Shown here in pieces: positions 15,811 through 24,687 of a stretch of 64,000 nt of DNA; positions within the stretch are counted from its first letter, which is position 1, and every line of letters starts with the position of its first letter. The notes under the pieces were generated by a model that saw only the letters and a list, made by a program, of their open reading frames with translations, was not told the origin of the DNA and did not search any database. Source of the DNA: CAVQMB01 sp963713445 (lineage in GTDB: Bacteria > Pseudomonadota > Gammaproteobacteria > Competibacterales > Competibacteraceae); assembly GCA_963713445.1 (NCBI GenBank), contig CAVQMB010000025.1, forward strand, positions 1-64,000, read 5' to 3'. Both the position numbers and the translations under genes were made by a program.

Positions 15811-16952
15811 CGCCGGCCGAACCTCATCACCGCGAAGCCGATCACCAGGATTGCCGCGACTGCGATGGCGATGCCGATCACGCCCCACATCGTCGAGGTC
15901 ATCACGGTGACGCGGTAATCGGCCGAGGCGCTGTTGAGCCCGCTGTCGGCGTTGACGGTCACCATGTAGTCGCCGGCCAGCGATTTGGTCGAGGGGGTGA
16001 TGTCGGCGGTGACCTTGGCTTTTTGGTGCGGCGCCAGCTGGGCGATACGCTTGGGACTGAAGGTGACTTTCCAGTGCGTCGGGCTGTCGGCCGAGAAGCT
16101 CAGATCATGGGCCGGTGCGCCGCCGTCGTTCTTGACCGTCAGTGCCACGCTGGTGGACTTGCCCTCGTAGGCGTTGCCGGACAGCCGGCCGCTGGGGGTG
16201 GTCAGGCTGAGCTGCGGCTTGCCGGAGACGATCATGGTCAGCGGGATCTCGGCCTGGGTATTGCCGGCCGCGGCATGCACCTTGAGGTGATAGGTGCCGG
16301 CGTTGACCCGGCTGGGCAGACTGACCTTGGCGCTGATGTCCTTGTTCTCGCCGGCCTTGACCCGGATCGCGGTGACCTCCTGGGAGCCGTACTGGGGCGA
16401 GAAGTTGACCTCGAAACCCTGCGGCGCGTCAGCCGACAGACTGACGGTGACGTTGCGGCCGCTCTTGTTATCGACTTTGATGTCGTAGCTGAAATTGGTC
16501 GACGAGGATCCCTTGAGGGTCGGCAGGCTGGCGCTCAGCGCGAGCCAGTTGGGAATGGTTTTGGCCAGCTGCAGCGTCACCGGCAGGGTGGCCTGCTGAT
16601 CCTTGCCGAGCGCCTGTAGCTGGAACTGGTAGGTTCCGCTGGCCACGCCTTTGGGTGGCGTCAGATGCAGGCTGACAGCGCGCTTGGCATCGGGACCGAC
16701 GAACACCGCGCCGACGTTGCGGGCATCCCCCTGGAAGGCGGCATGCCAGCCTTTGGCGACCTGCGGCGCTTTGAGCGTGACCACCTGGGGGTCGAGACCG
16801 TAGTTGTGCACGGTCAGCGGGATGACCGCGGACTGGCCGGCCTGGACGGTCTGGTCGGGATAAGGTGTGGACAGGCTGAGTCCAGTGTATTTGGCCCAGG
16901 CGGCGGGAGCCAGGCACAAGGCCATCAGCAACGCAAAAGCGACTTTTCGCAT
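15807..16952 (-). CDS. NEW3-domain exported protein with C-terminal membrane anchor
   Basis: This is a 381-residue protein. A signal peptide (MRKVAFALLMALCLAPAAWA) is followed by three immunoglobulin-like NEW3 repeats of about 110 residues: motifs such as PLTVHNYGLDPQVVTL, YDIKVDNKSGRNVTVSLS and ALTVKNDGGAPAHDLSFS begin them. A C-terminal transmembrane helix ends in RFGRR. It is therefore displayed in the periplasm, tethered to the inner membrane. Genes of this type commonly precede an ABC-2 exporter, as here, where the stop overlaps the ATPase start by four bases. The role is probably substrate presentation or assembly; that is inference. Confidence 0.85.
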   Translation of the reverse strand: MRKVAFALLMALCLAPAAWAKYTGLSLSTPYPDQTVQAGQSAVIPLTVHNYGLDPQVVTLKAPQVAKGWHAAFQGDARNVGAVFVGPDAKRAVSLHLTPPKGVASGTYQFQLQALGKDQQATLPVTLQLAKTIPNWLALSASLPTLKGSSSTNFSYDIKVDNKSGRNVTVSLSADAPQGFEVNFSPQYGSQEVTAIRVKAGENKDISAKVSLPSRVNAGTYHLKVHAAAGNTQAEIPLTMIVSGKPQLSLTTPSGRLSGNAYEGKSTSVALTVKNDGGAPAHDLSFSADSPTHWKVTFSPKRIAQLAPHQKAKVTADITPSTKSLAGDYMVTVNADSGLNSASADYRVTVMTSTMWGVIGIAIAVAAILVIGFAVMRFGRR

Positions 16953-17152
16953 CGATAGGCTACCTCTTGGATTCGGTACGCGCCGGCGGCAGCGCGGCCG
17001 GTTCAGTTCGTTATTGGCGTCGGGCTGGCGGCGCCGGACGCCGGCAGCGCCTTCATAGACTATCGGTCTGGGGGCTTGTTCTTGGTCGGCGGCCCAGATT
17101 ACGAAATTGTCATTGTGTTCTTGGCATAGCCATCAGTGTTGGCAGTATGCGC

Positions 17153-17187
17153 TTGACTTTATTTAAACAAATGATTAATTTCATCAC
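17153..17187 (+). promoter_or_regulatory. AT-rich promoter/operator region of the tetR-efflux operon
   Basis: In G+C-rich surroundings this stretch is almost entirely A and T. TTGACT at 17153 makes a good -35 and TAATTT about 17 bases further is a weak -10. An imperfect inverted repeat ATTT-AAAC-AAAT lies between them and would suit a TetR-type repressor. It is 30 bases before the regulator's ATG, so autoregulation is likely but not shown. Confidence 0.4.
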
Positions 17188-17217
17188 TAGTTCATCTCAA
17201 CCCGACCTGGCGCCGCA

Positions 17218-17907
17218 ATGCCTGTATCCGAAACCGAGTCGCCACCGGCCGTCGTCGATGCCGGTCGCAGCCATCCCGGAAGACCCCGTGGCCAGGCGGC
17301 TGGCGATGTGCGCGCGGCGTTGCTGGAGGCCGCCCGACAGCTATTCGCCCGGCACGGTTTCGCAGCGGTCAAGGTCCGTCAGATCGCGGTCGAAGCGGGC
17401 ACCACGGCGGCCATGATCCACTACTACTTCGGCGACAAACAGGGCCTGTACGACGCTCTCATCGAGCAGATCGTGGCGCCGGTGTTCCAGCGCCTGGAGA
17501 CTCTGGCGCAGTCGCAAGTCGACAGCACCACGGCGCTGGCCGAACTGCTGGGACGTTACATGCGCACCCTGGCGGCCCATCCCTGGCTGCCGGCCCTGGT
17601 GCTGCGTGAGGTGATCGCGGAGGGCGGGCCGCTGCGCCGGCGATTTATCCAGCAACGGCTGCCCAACGGTAGTCTGTTGGTGCAGCTAATCCGGCGCGGT
17701 CAGCAAGCCGGCCGGATCCGGGCCGATCTGGATCCGGCGCTGGCGGCGTTGTCGTTCATCAGCATGGCGGTGTTCCCGTTCGCAGCGCTGCCCGTCGCCA
17801 GCGAAGTATTCGGCGTCGCCGGCCAGGGTGATGCGCTGGAGCGGTTGATTGCGCATACCACACAACTCTTCATGACCGGTATTTTGCCCGCGGAGCAGAC
17901 ATCATGA
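17218..17907 (+). CDS. TetR-family transcriptional regulator (CecR/YbiH-like)
   Basis: This is a 229-residue regulator. The N-terminal helix-turn-helix is clear (AARQLFARHGFAAVKVRQIA, then AGTTAAMIHYYFGDKQGLYDAL). The C-terminal ligand domain is alpha-helical and includes HPWLPALVLREVIAEGG, as in CecR-like repressors. In E. coli CecR controls the ybhGFSR efflux genes, and here the same four-gene set follows directly: the stop overlaps the HlyD-type gene by four bases (ATGA). It is therefore probably the local repressor of a drug or toxicant exporter. Confidence 0.88.
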   Translation: MPVSETESPPAVVDAGRSHPGRPRGQAAGDVRAALLEAARQLFARHGFAAVKVRQIAVEAGTTAAMIHYYFGDKQGLYDALIEQIVAPVFQRLETLAQSQVDSTTALAELLGRYMRTLAAHPWLPALVLREVIAEGGPLRRRFIQQRLPNGSLLVQLIRRGQQAGRIRADLDPALAALSFISMAVFPFAALPVASEVFGVAGQGDALERLIAHTTQLFMTGILPAEQTS

Positions 17908-18947
17908 CGCGACGCAAGCTCATCGTAGTGTCCCTGCTCCTGTTGCTGGTGGCCGCCGGCGCGGGTGCGGGACTGCTCTGGCACTGGCGTCAGCACGGGA
18001 ACAATGAGAACCGGCTGACACTGTACGGTAATGTCGATATCCGCCAGGTCGATCTGGCGTTCAATGGCAGCGGCCGAGTTGCCCGTATGGAGGTGGTTGA
18101 AGGGCAGCAGGTGCACCAGGGACAGTTGTTGGCGCGGCTCGATCCGGCCCGCTTTGAGCATGCGGTGGCCCAGGCCCGGGCCCGGGTGGTCGCTCAGCAG
18201 CAGGCCGTGGCCAAGCTCGAGGCGGGGTCGCGGCCGCAGGAGATCCAGCAGGCGCGCGCCAACGTCGCCGTGGCCCAGGCCCGGGTCACCAATACCCGGC
18301 TGGATTACCAGCGCGACCAGGGCCTGGTGCGGCAGAAGGCCGTGAGCCAGTCACAGCTCGACAGTGCCCGTGCCGCCTATGACATGGCGCGGGCTGAGCT
18401 CGACTCGGCCCAGCAGTCGCTGGCCCTGGCCGTGGCCGGGCCGCGCTCGCAGGATATCGCCGCCGCCAGGGCTACCCTGGATGGCGACCGCGCGGCGCTG
18501 GCCCTGGCGCAGCAGAATCTTGCTGACGCCTCATTGTATGCGCCGGCGGCTGGCATCATCCAGACCCGGGTGCTGGAGCCGGGTGACATGGCTTCACCGC
18601 AGCGACCGGTTTATACACTGGCGCTGACCGATCCGCTCTGGGTGCGGGCCTACGTGTCGGAACCCAACCTCGGCAAGATCCGTCCGGGCATGCGGGCCGA
18701 GGTCACCACTGACAGCTATCCCGGCAAGCAGTACCGTGGCTGGATCGGCTACATCTCGCCGACCGCCGAGTTCACGCCCAAGTCGGTGGAAACCAACGAA
18801 GTGCGCACCTCGCTGGTCTACCAGATACGCGTTTATGTGTGCAATTCGCAGGATCAGTTGCGCCTGGGGATGCCGGCCAGCGTCGGCATTGCCCTCGATC
18901 AGCCGGCCCGGCCGCTTACCGGCAATCCCTGCAAGGCCGGCCAGTGA
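17904..18947 (+). CDS. HlyD-family periplasmic adaptor of ABC efflux pump (YbhG-like)
   Basis: This is a membrane-fusion protein of 347 residues. It has one N-terminal membrane anchor (LIVVSLLLLLVAAGAGAG), a lipoyl/biotinyl half-motif (VARMEVVEGQQVHQGQLLARLD), a long alpha-helical hairpin (about residues 90-195) rich in Gln and Ala, the second lipoyl half (LYAPAAGIIQTRVLEPGDM), and a beta-barrel region. It links inner-membrane ABC subunits to an outer-membrane channel, which is not encoded here. Overlaps at both ends (four bases) with tetR and the ATPase gene show a tight operon. Confidence 0.9.
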   Translation: MTRRKLIVVSLLLLLVAAGAGAGLLWHWRQHGNNENRLTLYGNVDIRQVDLAFNGSGRVARMEVVEGQQVHQGQLLARLDPARFEHAVAQARARVVAQQQAVAKLEAGSRPQEIQQARANVAVAQARVTNTRLDYQRDQGLVRQKAVSQSQLDSARAAYDMARAELDSAQQSLALAVAGPRSQDIAAARATLDGDRAALALAQQNLADASLYAPAAGIIQTRVLEPGDMASPQRPVYTLALTDPLWVRAYVSEPNLGKIRPGMRAEVTTDSYPGKQYRGWIGYISPTAEFTPKSVETNEVRTSLVYQIRVYVCNSQDQLRLGMPASVGIALDQPARPLTGNPCKAGQ

Positions 18948-20713
18948 GTTCGGGCGCTGCCGCTGACGGCATCCTCCGGGTCAATGCGGTGAGCAAGCGC
19001 TTCACCGTGGCCGGGCGCACCGTACAGGCGCTGGACGGGGTCGGCTTCAGCGTCCGGGCCGGCCAGGTCACCGGGCTGATCGGCCCTGATGGCGCTGGCA
19101 AGACCACGCTGATGCGGCTCATCACCGGTCTGCTGGTACCGGACGACGGTGCCATCGAGGTGCTCGGGTTCGATGCCACCAGCGACTCGCTGGCAGTCCA
19201 GGCCCGGGTCGGCTACATGCCACAGCGTTTCGGCCTGTACGAAGACCTGACGGTGCAGGAAAACCTCGATCTTTATGCCGATCTCCAGGGCGTGCCATCC
19301 GGGCAGCGCCCGCCGCGCTACCGCGAGCTGATGAACATGACCGGGCTGGCGCCGTTTACCCGGCGTCTGGCCGGGCAATTGTCAGGCGGCATGAAGCAGA
19401 AACTGGGCCTGGCCTGCACGCTGGTCAATCCGCCGCAGCTGCTGTTGCTGGACGAACCGACGGTCGGGGTCGACCCGGTGTCGCGGCGCGAGCTGTGGGC
19501 CATCGTCTACCGGCTGGTGCGAGAGCAGGGCATGAGCGTGCTGCTCAGCACCGCCTATCTCGACGAGGCCGAGCACTGCGCCGAGGTGGTGCTGGTGCAC
19601 AGCGGCAAGGTGCTGGGCCAGGACCGGCCGCAGCACTTCAGCGCGACGTTGCAGGGCCACGTATTCGCGGTGCGGGCGCCGGCGTTGCACAAGCGGTTGC
19701 TGCAGCAGCGGCTGAGTTACGCGCCCGGGGTGCTGGATGCCGTGATCCAGGGTGACCGGGTACGCCTGGTAATGGCCCGGGCGCAGGCGCCACAGGCGGC
19801 GGATCTGCTCCCCGGCGTCGAGAACGTCGCCATCGAGCCGTTGGCTGCCCGGTTTGAGGACGGCTTCGTGGCACGGTTGCGTCAACAGCAGGCGGCCGGC
19901 GCGCAGCCGCCGGCGCCGGCGCCACCCCAGGAGGTCAACAACGCCACCGGCCACGACGCCGTGATCGAGGTCGCAGCCCTGTCACGCCGCTTCGGGGACT
20001 TCTTCGCCGTGCGCGAGCTGTCGTTCGATGTCCACCGCGGTGAGGTATTCGGGCTGCTGGGCGCCAACGGCGCCGGCAAGACCACCACGTTTCGCATGCT
20101 ATGCGGCCTGCTGCCACCGAGCAGCGGCCAGCTCCGGGTGGCTGGCGTGGACCTGCGCCATGCCGCGGCCCGTGCCCGTGCCCGCATCGGTTACATGTCG
20201 CAGAAATTCTCCCTGTACGGCAACCTGACGGTGCGCCAGAACCTGCAGTTCTTCGCCAGTGCCTACGGACTGCGACGGGCCCGGCGCGCCCATCGGGTGA
20301 CTTGGGCGCTGGAGCAGTTCGAACTCACGCCGTATGCCGACAGCGACAGCGGCGAACTGCCGCTCGGCTACAAGCAACGACTGGCGCTGGCCGCCGCGTT
20401 GCTGCACGAGCCTGAGATCCTGTTTCTGGACGAACCCACCTCGGGTGTCGATCCGCTGGCCCGGCGCGAGTTCTGGCAGCGCATCACCACCCTGGCCGCG
20501 GCCGGCGTGACCGTGCTGGTCACGACCCACTTCATGGAAGAGGTGGAATATTGCGACCGGCTGGTGATCATGGCGGCCGGCCGGTTGTTGACGCTGGGCA
20601 CGCCCGATGAAGTCAAGGCCACGGCCGCCACAGCGGAGCACCCCGAGCCCAGCATGGAGGATGCCTTCATCGCGCTCATTGAGGCCCATGACAACGGCCG
20701 GGAGGCGGCTTGA
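18944..20713 (+). CDS. ABC transporter, two fused ATP-binding domains (YbhF-like)
   Basis: This is a protein of about 589 residues made of two nucleotide-binding domains in tandem. Domain 1: Walker A GPDGAGKTTL, signature LSGGMKQKLGL, Walker B LLLLDEPTVGVDP. Domain 2: Walker A GANGAGKTTT, signature-like LPLGYKQRLALA, Walker B ILFLDEPTSGVDP. A Pro/Ala-rich linker of about 20 residues separates them. The signature of domain 2 is atypical (ELPLGYKQR in place of LSGGQ), as often seen in YbhF relatives. A GTG at 18944 overlapping the previous stop by four bases is the best start. It powers the two permeases that follow. Confidence 0.9.
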   Translation: MSSGAAADGILRVNAVSKRFTVAGRTVQALDGVGFSVRAGQVTGLIGPDGAGKTTLMRLITGLLVPDDGAIEVLGFDATSDSLAVQARVGYMPQRFGLYEDLTVQENLDLYADLQGVPSGQRPPRYRELMNMTGLAPFTRRLAGQLSGGMKQKLGLACTLVNPPQLLLLDEPTVGVDPVSRRELWAIVYRLVREQGMSVLLSTAYLDEAEHCAEVVLVHSGKVLGQDRPQHFSATLQGHVFAVRAPALHKRLLQQRLSYAPGVLDAVIQGDRVRLVMARAQAPQAADLLPGVENVAIEPLAARFEDGFVARLRQQQAAGAQPPAPAPPQEVNNATGHDAVIEVAALSRRFGDFFAVRELSFDVHRGEVFGLLGANGAGKTTTFRMLCGLLPPSSGQLRVAGVDLRHAAARARARIGYMSQKFSLYGNLTVRQNLQFFASAYGLRRARRAHRVTWALEQFELTPYADSDSGELPLGYKQRLALAAALLHEPEILFLDEPTSGVDPLARREFWQRITTLAAAGVTVLVTTHFMEEVEYCDRLVIMAAGRLLTLGTPDEVKATAATAEHPEPSMEDAFIALIEAHDNGREAA

Positions 20714-20736
20714 GCAGTGGCCGCGGTGGGGGCGCC

Positions 20737-21843
20737 ATGCGCTTGCGGGGGTTGCTGCGCAAGGAGTTCCTGCAGATCGTGCGCGACCCCAGCAGCATCG
20801 CCATCGCGTTTCTGATGCCGCTGCTGCTGTTGCTGCTGTTTGGTTACGGGGTCTCGCTGGATGCCAAGCACGTGCCCGTCGCGCTGGTGATCGAGCAGCC
20901 GTCACCGACGACGGCGAGCTTTACCGCGGCGTTCCGATCGTCAGATTATTTTACCGCCGTTCCGGTGGCCGGTATGCGTGCCGCCAAGGCTGCCCTGATG
21001 GCCGGGCGTGTGGATGGCATCGTCCGGCTGCGCGCTGATTTCGCACGGCGCCTGGCCCGTGGCGACAGCGCGCCGATCCAGGTCATCGTCAACGGGGTCA
21101 ACTCCAACAATGCACGACTGATCAGCGGTTACGTCGACGGCGTCTGGTCGGTGTGGCTGAGCCAGCGTGCGGCGGCCAGCGGCCAGTCGTTGGGCCAGCC
21201 GGTCGAATTGCAGCCGCGGATCTGGTTCAACAGTGAGCTGCGCAGCAAGAACTATCTGGTGCCGGGCCTGATCGCCGTCATCATGACCCTGATAGGGGCG
21301 TTGCTGACGGCACTGGTCATGGCCCGCGAGTGGGAGCGCGGTACCATGGAGGCGCTGATGATCACGCCGGTGTCGATGCCGGAGATCCTGATCGGCAAGC
21401 TGGTGCCGTACTTCGTCCTGGGCATGGGCGGCATGGGGCTGTCGGTGGCGATGGCGCTGTGGCTGTTCGCGGTACCGCTACGCGGCTCGCTGTGGCTGCT
21501 GCTGCTCGGTTCGGCGTTGTTCCTGCTGGCGGCACTGGGCATGGGATTGCTGATCTCGGTGGTCGCGCGCAGCCAGTTTGTCGCCGGCCAGGTGGCGCTG
21601 ATCGCGACCTTTCTGCCGGCGTTTCTGCTGTCGGGGTTCATTTTCGACATCGGCAGTATGCCGACCGTGGTCCAGTTCATTACCCATATCATCCCGGCAC
21701 GCTACTTTGTGGCGATCCTGCAGACACTGTTTCTGACTGGCAATGTCTGGGCCATCGTGCTGCCCAACGGGCTGGCGTTGCTGGCGATGGCCGTGCTGCT
21801 GCTGGGGCTGGCCCGGCGCCGCTCCCGCAAGCGGCTGGAGTGA
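20737..21843 (+). CDS. ABC-2 type permease (YbhS-like)
   Basis: This is a protein of about 368 residues with the ABC-2 permease architecture: an N-terminal helix (RKEFLQIVRDPSSIAIAFLMP), one membrane span, a periplasmic domain of about 140 residues, then five spans with NYLVPGLIAVIMTLIGALLTA and REWERGTMEALMITP. The start could be a TTG at 20710 overlapping the ATPase stop, or the ATG at 20737; I chose the ATG because it matches the family start. It pairs with the next gene as a heterodimeric permease for the YbhGFSR-type exporter. Confidence 0.88.
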   Translation: MRLRGLLRKEFLQIVRDPSSIAIAFLMPLLLLLLFGYGVSLDAKHVPVALVIEQPSPTTASFTAAFRSSDYFTAVPVAGMRAAKAALMAGRVDGIVRLRADFARRLARGDSAPIQVIVNGVNSNNARLISGYVDGVWSVWLSQRAAASGQSLGQPVELQPRIWFNSELRSKNYLVPGLIAVIMTLIGALLTALVMAREWERGTMEALMITPVSMPEILIGKLVPYFVLGMGGMGLSVAMALWLFAVPLRGSLWLLLLGSALFLLAALGMGLLISVVARSQFVAGQVALIATFLPAFLLSGFIFDIGSMPTVVQFITHIIPARYFVAILQTLFLTGNVWAIVLPNGLALLAMAVLLLGLARRRSRKRLE

Positions 21844-21849
21844 CCCGCC

Positions 21850-22959
21850 ATGTGGCACCGTATCGTCGCCTTGATGATCAAGGAACTGCTGGCGCTGCTG
21901 CGCGACAAGCGCAGCCGGTTCGTGGTGATCGGCCCGCCACTGTTCCAGTTGCTGATTTTCGGCTATGCCGCGACCTTCGATCTCAATCATGTGCCGTATG
22001 CGGTCTACACCGAAAGTTCGGGTGCGGCGGCGCGCGACCTGCTGGCCCGGTTCGCGGGCTCGCCGCACTTCCGGCTGGTCGCGACCCTGCATCGCCAGGA
22101 GGATATCCGCACCCTGATCGAGAATCAGCAGGCATTGCTGGTGGTGCACATCGGACCGGCCTTCAGCCGCGATATCGCCCTGGGCCAGCCGGCACCGCTG
22201 CAGTTGATTGTCGACGGGCGCAACTCCAACACCGCGTCACTGGCGCAGAACTACGCCCGCCAGATCGTCACCCGGTTCAACCTGGACTGGCTGCAAAGCC
22301 ACGGCCTGAGCGGGCCACCGGCGGTGATCGAGAGCCGCGCCTGGTTTAATCCCAATCTGCTCAGCCGCTGGTTTTTCGTGCCGGGCCTGGTGGGGCTGAT
22401 CACCCTGGTGGTGACCATGATGGTGACTTCCATGTCGGTCGCGCGCGAGCGCGAGCAGGGTACATTCGATCAGTTACTGGTGACGCCCCTGACGCCGCTG
22501 GATGTCATTATCGGCAAATCCCTGCCGGGCCTGATCATCGGCCTGTTCGAGGCCGGTGTTATCGTGCTGATCGCTGTGTTCTGGTTCGGCGTGCCATTGC
22601 TCGGCAGTGTCTTCACCATGCTCGGCGGAACGCTGCTGTTCCTGCTCTCGGCCATCGGCATGGGACTGATGATCTCGGCGCTGTCGGCCACGCTGCAGCA
22701 GGCCTTGCTGGGAACCTTCCTGTTTCTGATGCCGGCGGTGATCCTGTCCGGCTTCGCCACGCCGATCGCCAACATGCCGCAGCCGGTGCAGTGGCTGACC
22801 CTGGCTGACCCGCTGCGCTATTTCCTGATCATCATCCGCGGCGTGTTCCTGCAGGGCGCCTCGTTCGAGGTGCTGGCCGATCAGTTCTGGCCGATGGCGG
22901 TGATCGGCGTGGTGACGCTGAGCATCGCGAGCTGGCTGTTCCGCCATCGCCTGAATTGA
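21850..22959 (+). CDS. ABC-2 type permease (YbhR-like)
   Basis: This is a 369-residue protein, paralogous to the preceding permease and of the same architecture: LLALLRDKRSRFVVIGPPLFQLLIFGYAAT at the first span, a large periplasmic domain, and REREQGTFDQLLVTPLTPLDV in the first cytoplasmic loop after the channel-forming helices. It starts seven bases after the previous stop and closes the five-gene tetR-hlyD-ATPase-permease-permease operon. The 3' end converges on the polyamine operon with only about 43 bases between stops. Confidence 0.9.
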   Translation: MWHRIVALMIKELLALLRDKRSRFVVIGPPLFQLLIFGYAATFDLNHVPYAVYTESSGAAARDLLARFAGSPHFRLVATLHRQEDIRTLIENQQALLVVHIGPAFSRDIALGQPAPLQLIVDGRNSNTASLAQNYARQIVTRFNLDWLQSHGLSGPPAVIESRAWFNPNLLSRWFFVPGLVGLITLVVTMMVTSMSVAREREQGTFDQLLVTPLTPLDVIIGKSLPGLIIGLFEAGVIVLIAVFWFGVPLLGSVFTMLGGTLLFLLSAIGMGLMISALSATLQQALLGTFLFLMPAVILSGFATPIANMPQPVQWLTLADPLRYFLIIIRGVFLQGASFEVLADQFWPMAVIGVVTLSIASWLFRHRLN

Positions 22960-23002
22960 TGTGTAGCGGCCGCTGCGCGGCGGATTACGGAACACCCGCC
23001 GG

Positions 23003-23815
23003 TTATGGCGTCTCCCGCCGCGCCACCAGCGAGTTGATCACGGCCATGGCCACGCCGGCCAGGAAAATGAGCGTACTGATGACGAACACCTGCGGCGGAA
23101 TGCCGGTCTTGACCGCACCGTAAACCCACAGCGGAAACGTCAGGGTCTGCCCGGCGACGAAGCTGGTGATGATCAGATCGTCGATCGACAGGGCGAACGC
23201 CAGCATTGCGGCGGCGATGATGCCCGGCAGAATCAGCGGAAAAGTGACCCGCCAGAAGGCCACCCAGGGGTTGGCGCCGAGGTCCGCGGCGGCGCGGTCG
23301 AGAGCCTGATCCAGCCCGGAGACACGGGCCCGGATCACCACCACCACGAAGGCGATGTTGAACGCGACGTGGGCGATCAGGATGGTGAGCAGCCCGCGCG
23401 GCAGATTGAGCGTCAGAAAGAACGACAGCAGCGACGCGCCCACCACGACGGCGGGTGCGGCAATGTCGGCGAAGATGACGACATCGGTGAACCGTTTGCC
23501 CCAGTAGCGGTAGCGTGCCAGTGCCAGTGCCAGCGGGGTGCCGATGATCACCGAGATCAGCATGCTGCCGAAGGCTACTTCCAGTGAGTGCGCCAGTGCC
23601 GCGGTCAGGTCGGCGATCGCGAACACGTTGGGATACCAGGCGGTGGTAAAACCCAGCCATTTGAACGTCACCCGGCCGGTCGGGGCCTGGTTGAAACTGA
23701 ACACCACCATCACCGCGATCGGGATGATGGCGTAGAGGATCACCAGCCAGGTGTAGACCTGCAGCAGCACCGGCGCCAGCGGGCCGCGGCGGCGCCGTGG
23801 TGCTGCCGCCGTCAT
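23003..23815 (-). CDS. spermidine/putrescine ABC permease (PotC/PotI-like)
   Basis: This is an inner-membrane protein of 270 residues with six spans. The EAA loop for contact with the ATPase is visible as RAAADLGANPWVAFWRVTFPLILPG (about 165-190). It ends NSLVARRETP. It is the last gene of a potABCD-like operon and its start overlaps the end of the preceding permease gene by four bases. Together with the other permease it forms the channel for polyamine uptake; the exact polyamine is not determined. Confidence 0.9.
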   Translation of the reverse strand: MTAAAPRRRRGPLAPVLLQVYTWLVILYAIIPIAVMVVFSFNQAPTGRVTFKWLGFTTAWYPNVFAIADLTAALAHSLEVAFGSMLISVIIGTPLALALARYRYWGKRFTDVVIFADIAAPAVVVGASLLSFFLTLNLPRGLLTILIAHVAFNIAFVVVVIRARVSGLDQALDRAAADLGANPWVAFWRVTFPLILPGIIAAAMLAFALSIDDLIITSFVAGQTLTFPLWVYGAVKTGIPPQVFVISTLIFLAGVAMAVINSLVARRETP

Positions 23816-24687
23816 GCCGAGTACTCCTGGATGCTCTCGGTGCCGAAGCTGCGGGCGTAGAGGTAGATGGCGACCAGCAGCAGCAACAGCAGCAGCGACG
23901 ACAGTGCCGCCGCCATCGGGTAATCCTGGTTGACGAAGAAGCTGTCCTGGATCACGTTGCCGATCATATAGGTGCCGGTGCCGCCCAGGATCTGGGCGTT
24001 GACGAAATCACCGACGTTGGTGACGAAAACCAGCAGGAAACCGGCGAAAATGCCCGGCGACGACAACGGCAGGATAACCCGCAGGAAGGTGTTGACCGGG
24101 CTGGCGTAGAGGTCGCCGGCGGCGCGCACCACCCGGCGGTCGATTTTCTCCAGTGCCACGTACAGCGGCAGCACGTAGTACGCCAGGCTGTTATAGACCA
24201 GCCCGCCGATGACCGCCCATGCAGTGGACAGGATGTAGGCGCGCTGGGGAATGATGCCCCAGCTCTTGAGGTGGCCCAGCACGAAGCCCTGATCGGACAG
24301 AATGAACTGCCATGCCACCGTGCGGATCACGAACGAGACGAAGAACGGCAGCAGGATCAGAAACAGGTAGGTGGCCTTGTGGCGGCCGCCGTGGAAGGCG
24401 ATCCAGTAGGCCACCGGGTAGGTGATCACCAGGGTGATTAGCGTCGACAGCCCGCCGTAGTAGAAGGAGCGCAGGAACTGGGTGTGATAGCGGGCGATGG
24501 CGTCCCAGAATTCGGCGAAATGTCCGGTGAAGGTGTAGCCGACCAGCGGATTGCCGGTCGCCACCGACAGCGCCAGCATCGATACCAGCGGGATCAGGAA
24601 GAACAAGCCCAGATAGGCCCAGCTCGGCAGGCTGAGCAGGTACGGCACCGCCGCCCTGCCCAGCCGTCGGTTGGCGTGATCCGTCAC
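23812..24687 (-). CDS. spermidine/putrescine ABC permease (PotB/PotH-like)
   Basis: This is a permease of about 291 residues beginning with GTG at 24687 (VTDHANRRLGRAAVPYLLSLPS). It has six spans and an EAA loop RAAGDLYASPVNTFLRVILPLS. The GTG overlaps the natural potD stop codon by four bases, the coupled arrangement seen between all genes of this operon. The open frame upstream of 24687 is only potD read out of frame. Partner: the PotC-like permease, with PotA and PotD. Confidence 0.9.
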   Translation of the reverse strand: MTDHANRRLGRAAVPYLLSLPSWAYLGLFFLIPLVSMLALSVATGNPLVGYTFTGHFAEFWDAIARYHTQFLRSFYYGGLSTLITLVITYPVAYWIAFHGGRHKATYLFLILLPFFVSFVIRTVAWQFILSDQGFVLGHLKSWGIIPQRAYILSTAWAVIGGLVYNSLAYYVLPLYVALEKIDRRVVRAAGDLYASPVNTFLRVILPLSSPGIFAGFLLVFVTNVGDFVNAQILGGTGTYMIGNVIQDSFFVNQDYPMAAALSSLLLLLLLVAIYLYARSFGTESIQEYSA

